Of a stretch of 21,625 nt of DNA, positions 16,413 to 21,625 are shown in pieces. How positions within the stretch are numbered: the stretch's first letter is position 1; the number at the start of each line of letters is the position of its first letter. The notes beneath the pieces were generated by a model, which saw only the letters and a list, made by a program, of their open reading frames with translations, was not told where the DNA came from and did no database searches. The stretch is from Ectocarpus siliculosus. Taxonomy: Eukaryota; Sar; Phaeophyceae; Ectocarpales; Ectocarpaceae. Location: assembly GCA_000310025.1 (NCBI GenBank), contig FN648633.1:51676-73300 (forward strand). The letters are read 5' to 3'. A program made the position numbers and the translations under genes.

Positions 16413-17445
16413 TCTAGGTCCGTTGTCACCGACACGGAGATATCAAGGCAAGCTAACATTAGCCTCACCCGTAGCCGACCGTAGTGCAGTTCCTTACTGA
16501 AGGGTCTCCTCCTCGTCAAGACCTCCCGGACGACAGGCTCTAGTTTGATGAGCTTCCCAGGTCGACCGTCCATGACGACGAGTCTTTGGTGGGTAGGCAC
16601 AGCCTTTGCCGTAGTCTGCAGCGTGGGACAATGACCACAGGAAACGCCACGTGTGCGGATTGCCAATGTAGTGGCGAGGGCGATGCCCGTGCAAAGTAGA
16701 TTGGATTTGGTGCTGTGTGTTTGTGGGGTGTAGCCATGTGCCATCCAGTTGCCATCCACGAGCGGGGTGCGGTATGCATACGACCCCCCCCCCATAAAAC
16801 GGTGTTTGCGAAGACGGACATGGTACTACATGTAAAAAAAAAATGGTTGTTGTGCCACCAGCCGCCGCGCCGCGGCTTCCAACATGCATGCGGCTGCCAA
16901 CACTGTCTGTCTCACGCAGTCTATAGGTGTGTGTAAGAAGACCCCGTTTCGCTGCGGTTTCACCATGAGCGGGAGTGCGGGCGGTGAAGGTGCTCTCTGT
17001 CATAACCAGGAAGGCGAGGTGTGTGCCCCCAACGACGACTCCACTCGGCTGCAGAAGTAGGAGATATGGGTGAAGGGCTGCACATACTGGACACTTTAGT
17101 CTACAGCAGCTTGTGAACTTGGACAGCAGTAAGAAGGACCTGTTGAGTATCTGACGAAGGCTGGCACCCGTTGGGTAAACCTGCGAAGAAAAAGTGTGTC
17201 GACTTTCTAACCTGTGGGTCACGTGGGCAGTACCCTTGCATGACGATACCCCCCAGCCCAAGTGCAGAAGATAGCCAGCCGGAGGCATAGACGCGGCGCC
17301 GGGACGGCATCGTTGACGCCGTCTGGTCGAGAGGTTTCCGCAAATGTAACGTGACTTTTGAGCATTCTCTCAGTCGCGCAGCAAGCGGGCGTAGCAAATG
17401 GTCCAGTCGTATTTCTTTGTTCCGCGTATTAACACGGTTCAACAC
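16413..17445 (-). CDS. Candidate spliced gene (two exons), unknown protein
   Basis: Exon 1 is open from 17445 (GTG; first internal ATG begins MPSRRRVYASGWLSS) to CCCACAG/GTTAGA at 17212 and leaves in phase 0. Exon 2 enters in phase 0 after CTGCAG (AG at 16617-16616) and reads TTAKAVPTHQRLVVMDGRPG, KLIKLEPVVREVLTRRRPFS and on. It ends at either CTACGG/GTGAGG (16469) or CTAGA/GTGAGT (16413). Phase agreement and three good donor sites support it. Against it, a competing unspliced ATG frame (17288-16494, 264 codons, Ser/Thr/His-rich) overlaps both exons. No family recognised. Confidence 0.25.
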
Positions 17446-17975
17446 GGTGTACCTTCCTTATCCTGCGGACTACCGTAGTACTATATACCGTGTATGACAC
17501 AAGATACCACACCCTTGACCAACAAACAATGCTCGATTGCTCCACAACACAACAGTGGTCGCGCCGATAGTGTTTGTGTGGGAACCGTGTCGTCTACAGC
17601 ATTCTGGCAAGGCGTCGTTGGGTTTACGCCTTCTGTTCGTCGTTGGAGATCTCGACCCGATAAACAGGGGGTGTGGTTTGGCAGCGTCACCGACGGTATA
17701 CATACCGGTGTAGATGCCGTACGTGCGTTTCGTATCGGTTTCGTGTTGCGATTGTTTGTCTGCAGATAGTGCTGCAGCAGCACCTGTACCTCTATTCCCC
17801 GCACCTGTGTTTGTTTACGCCGCGCGTTGTGTGACGGCTGACAGAGGCCGTGTGGTTGCAACTAGGACCCACGGAAACAGGAGGCGGCGATAGTCGGCAC
17901 AGGAGTGTATGCACGCGACGAAATACGTCCTGCCTAGAAAGGATACTGTTTTGGTCGAGCTATTCATTCACACAG
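17446..17975. other. No supportable gene
   Basis: Open frames on both strands (plus 17494-17769, minus 17861-17481) overlap almost completely and neither has a clear edge over the other. No repeats seen. Confidence 0.4.
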
Positions 17976-18119
17976 CACAGCCTTGCGTTTCGAGGTGGTC
18001 CCTCTCCCCGCTACCGAACCTACACCAATCTTCGCGTCACGACCTGTGTACAAAGTCCGTCTTGTTCTGTGGTGGTTGATACAGACCAGGCGGATGAACT
18101 ACACGAAGCCCAGAAATAA
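17976..18119 (+). CDS. Candidate terminal exon, unknown protein
   Basis: After TATTCATTCACACAG the plus strand reads 47 codons in phase 0, ending VVVDTDQADELHEAQK and TAA at 18117-18119. Codon third positions are mixed with some G/C preference. No upstream exon of matching phase was found and no family is recognised. Confidence 0.22.
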   Translation, partial: HSLAFRGGPSPRYRTYTNLRVTTCVQSPSCSVVVDTDQADELHEAQK

Positions 18120-18749
18120 ACGTGAACTCGAGAGTGTGGGATAGCCCGTATACAAACCGTCGCGTCTACTGGTACCAGTTCGTATAATTATTTTTGTCCC
18201 CATATATCGACGGGAGATCCCTCTCCACACATATCTAGGCTACATCAAGCAATGACAATGACATCCGCCAATAACTCCGTGTATGTGCTGTCTCACCCTG
18301 CCAGTAGTGCTGTCTTGGCGATCCCGGCGGTGTTGCGTGGTTCGCTGACTGCTCGTCCTCATTCTCCTTGTGTGCGCCAAGCAACCGCGTTTCGTTTTGG
18401 GGTATAAATGGTGGTGAGACACGGTCATCTGCTGTCGGGGCCACGAGGCAACGTGTGTGGTGAAGAGCGCCCTATTTTGCTTGTTCGTCGCATGCCAACA
18501 GATCGTCCATCGGTGCTCTATAGACCACGTGCTGGTCGAAAAGGATGGAAAAGTCGGGCGTCTTGTATCTAAACTTGGCACCCCGGTAGGTAGAGGCTGT
18601 TTTTCCCCTCGTCGAAGGGAGTGCAAAGAACGGTCGCGCTTCCGTCTCCGCGGCTCATCATGAACTACGCGTCTCCGTACTGGTGCGAGTTCGTGTCCCG
18701 GGGTTCAGGATGCGACACAGACACGCACACGCTTTTGCATGCACACACC
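18120..18749. other. No supportable gene
   Basis: Overlapping short frames on both strands (plus 18457-18663, minus 18626-18240). Nothing with splice-site or domain support. Confidence 0.4.
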
Positions 18750-19244
18750 CTACATAGCAGTGGGAGCGCTACCATAAGGCTGCGTGCTGCTGCCACCCAG
18801 CGCACCCCACTCAGGACTGCTGCCCGTGTGCAGACGGAGGAAGTCCGTAGGGTGCGGTAGGAGCACTGTTGCCCCACTGCTACTGACATGAAGCCGCTTT
18901 AATTCTGTAAACAGTAGCCAGCATGATGCTTCCCGGAAACATTCTAGTCTCGAAATGTGCCTCCTTACTCGGAAACTTTTCGATTCCCGGTCCGACACTG
19001 TGTAAAAAAACCAAACGCCCACTGGCGTCAATTTCCTGGGGGGCATGCGCAGAACGGTAGGTATACAGAGGCTCACATCTTCCACGAAAAAAAATGAAAT
19101 AAACAAAACTTGAAGAAAACGTACATCAGTGGTGGATCCTACACGAAAACTCGGTTTCGTTGCCCTCGACAGTGGCGTCAAAGCTAGAAGGTGAGCCCCG
19201 ATTTCGACGTATTTCATCTCCGGGCACCGTTCTGCAGTCGACAT
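18750..19244 (-). CDS. Hypothetical ORF, possibly containing an intron
   Basis: 164 codons from ATG at 19244 to TAG at 18750, with a second ATG ten codons in (MKYVEIGAHLLALTPLSRAT). The middle (LQVLFISFFFVEDV) is encoded by a T-rich stretch that looks more like a 3' splice region (TTTTTTTTCGTGGAAG) than coding DNA. No family recognised. Confidence 0.3.
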   Translation of the reverse strand: MSTAERCPEMKYVEIGAHLLALTPLSRATKPSFRVGSTTDVRFLQVLFISFFFVEDVSLCIPTVLRMPPRKLTPVGVWFFYTVSDRESKSFRVRRHISRLECFREASCWLLFTELKRLHVSSSGATVLLPHPTDFLRLHTGSSPEWGALGGSSTQPYGSAPTAM

Positions 19245-19261
19245 GGGGTGGTGACCACCCC
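19245..19261. other. Perfect 17-bp inverted repeat
   Basis: GGGGTGGT-G-ACCACCCC lies just upstream of the ATG of the minus-strand ORF at 19244. Role unknown. Confidence 0.5.
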
Positions 19262-19434
19262 GACATGCACATGTCCAACAATCGAACTCGGTATTTATTG
19301 TATTGGGGAGCGATCGGGTAAGCAGGGACGGAGTTCGCTTAACCCAATGTTGAAAACCTAGCTAGGTGGAAGGGACAGAAGCCATACGCCCATGTCGTTC
19401 TCAATGTTTCGTGTGTTGCTTCGTTTGTATTCAG

Positions 19435-20455
19435 GGTAATCCTAGGGTGTACATCACCGAGGGATTGGGAGAAAAGCTTCGGGCTATTCCACTGGAGGGT
19501 ATGACTGTGGATGGCGTCTCGGACGCGGTGAAGCAAGCATGCGGAAAAGCAGGGAAACGGTTGGCAACGAGCCAGTCCCGTAGGAGCAAGGGAGCTGAGC
19601 CTCGTTTGGTGCTCAGGCAGCTAAGGTGCCCATACGGGATGCCCAATCGACAGGCGGCTCGTGCGGCAAATGGTGGAGGTGAGGCTTGCACGGCACAATA
19701 AGGGAACCCATGCGTAGTGTTTAGTAAATCTCAGATTTGTTGTCGCTGGAAGCCCACTTGAACAATTCGGTCGCGAGAGAGTCCCTCTAGTCGAACGCCT
19801 GCCCTTTTTACTACCTTGCATGTAATGGCGGGCGGAATGTCTGTGTTTGTGCTAGGGCGTTCAGCGGGACATTTCGGGATACTAAATAACTGTCGTGTGG
19901 ATACCCCTGGATCTTGTACGTTGCGACTGGAGTGGCTGGATGACACCAGCACGTAACTCGCCTGTTGCTGCGTATTCGCAGGTGGTATGAGGATTCGATA
20001 CCCCTAGGCCTCTAACGATGAGTCAACCTCTTCGGAGGGCGTACAACCGCGTTTGTCGAATCCTACGTTGTCCGTACAATGCTACGTTGCCCGTTGCAAT
20101 GTCTTGCCCCTATGCCCTGGTTACATAGACGTTTGCGGACTCCCTCTTGCACGCTGATGCCAGGCGACGGAGGGAAAACGGTTAGGCCGAGGAAATCGCT
20201 AAGAATCGGTTGTCCGTTCTCGGTGAGAGTATATACCGCTCATCATTGCGTCGACGAGCCCGTTTACTATCGAGTGTGTTGGAGTGTGGTTCAGGGTGGT
20301 TGGCCTGCCTGCGCAAGCAAGTTTGGGCTGCGCGCAAGGCATGGGCGTTTAAGGTTGACGAGAGTCCCAGTGCGAGGCCTACGATATGCCACCTGTCTCG
20401 GCGATACGTAACAAGGACCCGTGTGGACAAGTGGGACGTTCGACCAATACGATAG
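19435..20455 (+). CDS. Phase-matched two-exon gene model, unknown protein (5' end missing)
   Basis: Exon A (19435-19678, 244 nt) follows a T-rich acceptor, TTCGTTTGTATTCAG, in phase 0. It reads GNPRVYITEGLGEKLRAIPL, EGMTVDGVSDAVKQACGKAG and on, leaving at GGAG/GTGAGG in phase 1. Exon B (20295-20455) follows GTGTGGTTCAG and supplies the 2 nt needed. It reads WLACLRKQVWAARKAWAFKV and ends PIR, TAG at 20453-20455. The intron would be 616 nt, GT-AG. Both exons favour G/C third positions and the junction restores frame (GGA-GGG-TGG). Exon A enters in phase 0, so the start codon lies upstream, not found. I recognise no domain; the basic, Lys/Arg-rich character is the only hint. Confidence 0.45.
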
Positions 20456-21347
20456 ATGTCGAAGGGGCCCCCAACGGTAATGTCGACGAACCACCGCGGC
20501 GGTCCAAACCCGGTCCCATGCCGTTGTTCTTGGTCCGTCGATGCATATCGTTAGGTGACGATCCGATGGCCCATGACCGGACCACGAAAAGACCACCCTT
20601 ATCTCGCCGACGGCGTCAACAAACTGTACCACACCCACCCGGTCGACAATGGTGTCGCCACCCTGCTCCCAGGTAGGCCGTATTTTCTTGCATGTCACAC
20701 CACATGTTCACCCGTGGTATGTAGGCGCGTACACAACAAGGCGGTCCCAACTCTACACCAAGCAAACCAAATATTCTGCAGTATTGTTGTGCTACAGCAG
20801 CATTCATATTGCATGCATAGCGAAACGCGGCTATCGCAAGCCACGCAGATGATGTGCCTAACCAATTAACTGTTATACGGTCGAGAACAGCAGTACACTT
20901 ATTATTGGGGGGTGAATTTTCCGGCGCGGTTTGGAACCTCGGCAACGTCATTTTCCGTTTAGTTCTGAGGGTGAGAAGAGACGAATGTGCATTGCCCCGA
21001 TCTTAGCGGGTTGGTGTATCTTAGTCACTGCGCCATGATGGTGATTGTCTTCCTCCGAAGGATAAGACGGCACAGCAGTCCCGGTGTAGTTAGGTCTTAC
21101 CGACTTGTGCCACCCCCGGGAGGCATGCTCCGACCTCCCGGAACGGGGAACCTTGTTCTATACACATGTCATACTGCAGAGTGGTGCTGCAGATAGAGTC
21201 TTTGCCACTGCTTTCTTGGAGCAGCCATGGAACCCGTTGTACGCGACGTGTACGCGACAACTGTCTCTAGGATGTAGGTGACAGCAGGCTCTGGTGTGCA
21301 GGTTGACAGGATAGCCTGCCTGCTCGGACAAAGCAGAAACTGCACCT
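20456..21347. other. No clear gene; several overlapping open frames
   Basis: At 20386-20698 three frames (two plus, one minus) are open together and none is clearly better. A GC hairpin arm pair (CCGGGAGG...CCTCCCGG) lies at about 21117-21141. If the two-exon model to the left is real, the first part is its 3' untranslated region. Confidence 0.4.
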
Positions 21348-21625
21348 CCCCCCCCCCCCCCCCGGGGAAGGTTGGGCCAACCCCCGCGGGGTTTTGTATG
21401 TCCCAAAAAATATTTTCCCCTGGAAACCAAAACCCCGAAAACCTTGGGTAAAGCCCCGGACCCACCCCCCCACGCCCGTTGTTTTCACCAACCCGAATCT
21501 AAAAACCCACCACCCCAGTACCAAAATTAACCCGGGGCTGAAACCCGTAAAGGGACAAAAACCCCCCGCGCGACACCCTTTTACAATCCAAAAGGTAAAA
21601 CAGAAAAAAATGGGGGGGGGCCCCC
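21348..21625. other. Probable low-quality contig end
   Basis: It begins with 16 C (21348-21363), then ~260 bp dominated by stretched homopolymers (CCCC, AAAAA, GGGG) ending in a G9/C5 run. This pattern is typical of base-calling failure after a homopolymer at a read end. Frames here should not be interpreted. Confidence 0.65.

Noticed and set aside
20386-20698. Three overlapping open frames as a gene
   Set aside because: Two plus frames and one minus frame are equally plausible; no splice or domain evidence chooses between them.
21117-21141. GC-rich hairpin as a transcription terminator
   Set aside because: No T-run follows and the context is eukaryotic; an 8-bp stem is expected by chance at this scale.

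Overview
The window looks like a piece of a repeat-rich, intron-containing eukaryotic nuclear genome. The best single guess is a stramenopile of the brown-algal type, but this is inference: it rests on a long FNxP/FNIP-type repeat protein, LTR retrotransposon structure, GT-AG splice signals and a roughly balanced base composition. There are no bacterial operons, no Shine-Dalgarno-led gene strings and no recognisable tRNA or rRNA genes. The last ~260 bases look like poor-quality sequence at a contig end.

Three things are well supported. (1) 4176-2687, minus strand: the large, probably last, exon of a protein with about 14 FNxP-type repeats of 22 residues. (2) 10204-13861: a complete, young, gag-only LTR retrotransposon of 3658 bp in minus orientation. 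It has two 237-bp LTRs differing at 2 positions, a perfect 5-bp target duplication (CTGTC), a polypurine tract, a Gag protein with two CCHC zinc knuckles, and no pol. Its interior carries a 66-bp minisatellite. (3) 5629-6295: a palindromic decamer array (unit CCCATGGGTA) coupled to a tandemly duplicated ~230-bp segment.

Layout: 1-2120 sparse, two weak small ORFs; 2121-2513 weak ORF; 2687-4243 FNxP-repeat gene (minus); 4244-5220 nothing clear; 5222-5524 small minus ORF; 5629-6295 decamer array and tandem duplication, running into a plus-strand open frame that ends at 6506; 6507-7530 sparse, with a diverged direct duplication (6955/7362); 7926-8189 weak minus reading frame with an in-frame 27-bp duplication; 8553-8645 GA-rich tract; 8889-9095 weak plus reading frame; 9949-10203 possible older LTR into which the gag-only element inserted; 10204-13861 the element; 13951-14121 and 14591-14752 candidate minus-strand exons; 14753-15956 little; 15957-16202 weak ORF with a 27-bp duplication; 16413-17445 candidate spliced minus-strand gene; 17976-18119 candidate terminal exon; 18750-19244 minus ORF; 19435-20455 phase-matched two-exon plus-strand gene model; 20456-21347 little; 21348-21625 doubtful sequence.

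Apart from the retrotransposon parts, I see no evidence that these genes act together. Most candidate exons rest only on codon-like composition plus splice-site fit, and their confidence is set low for that reason.
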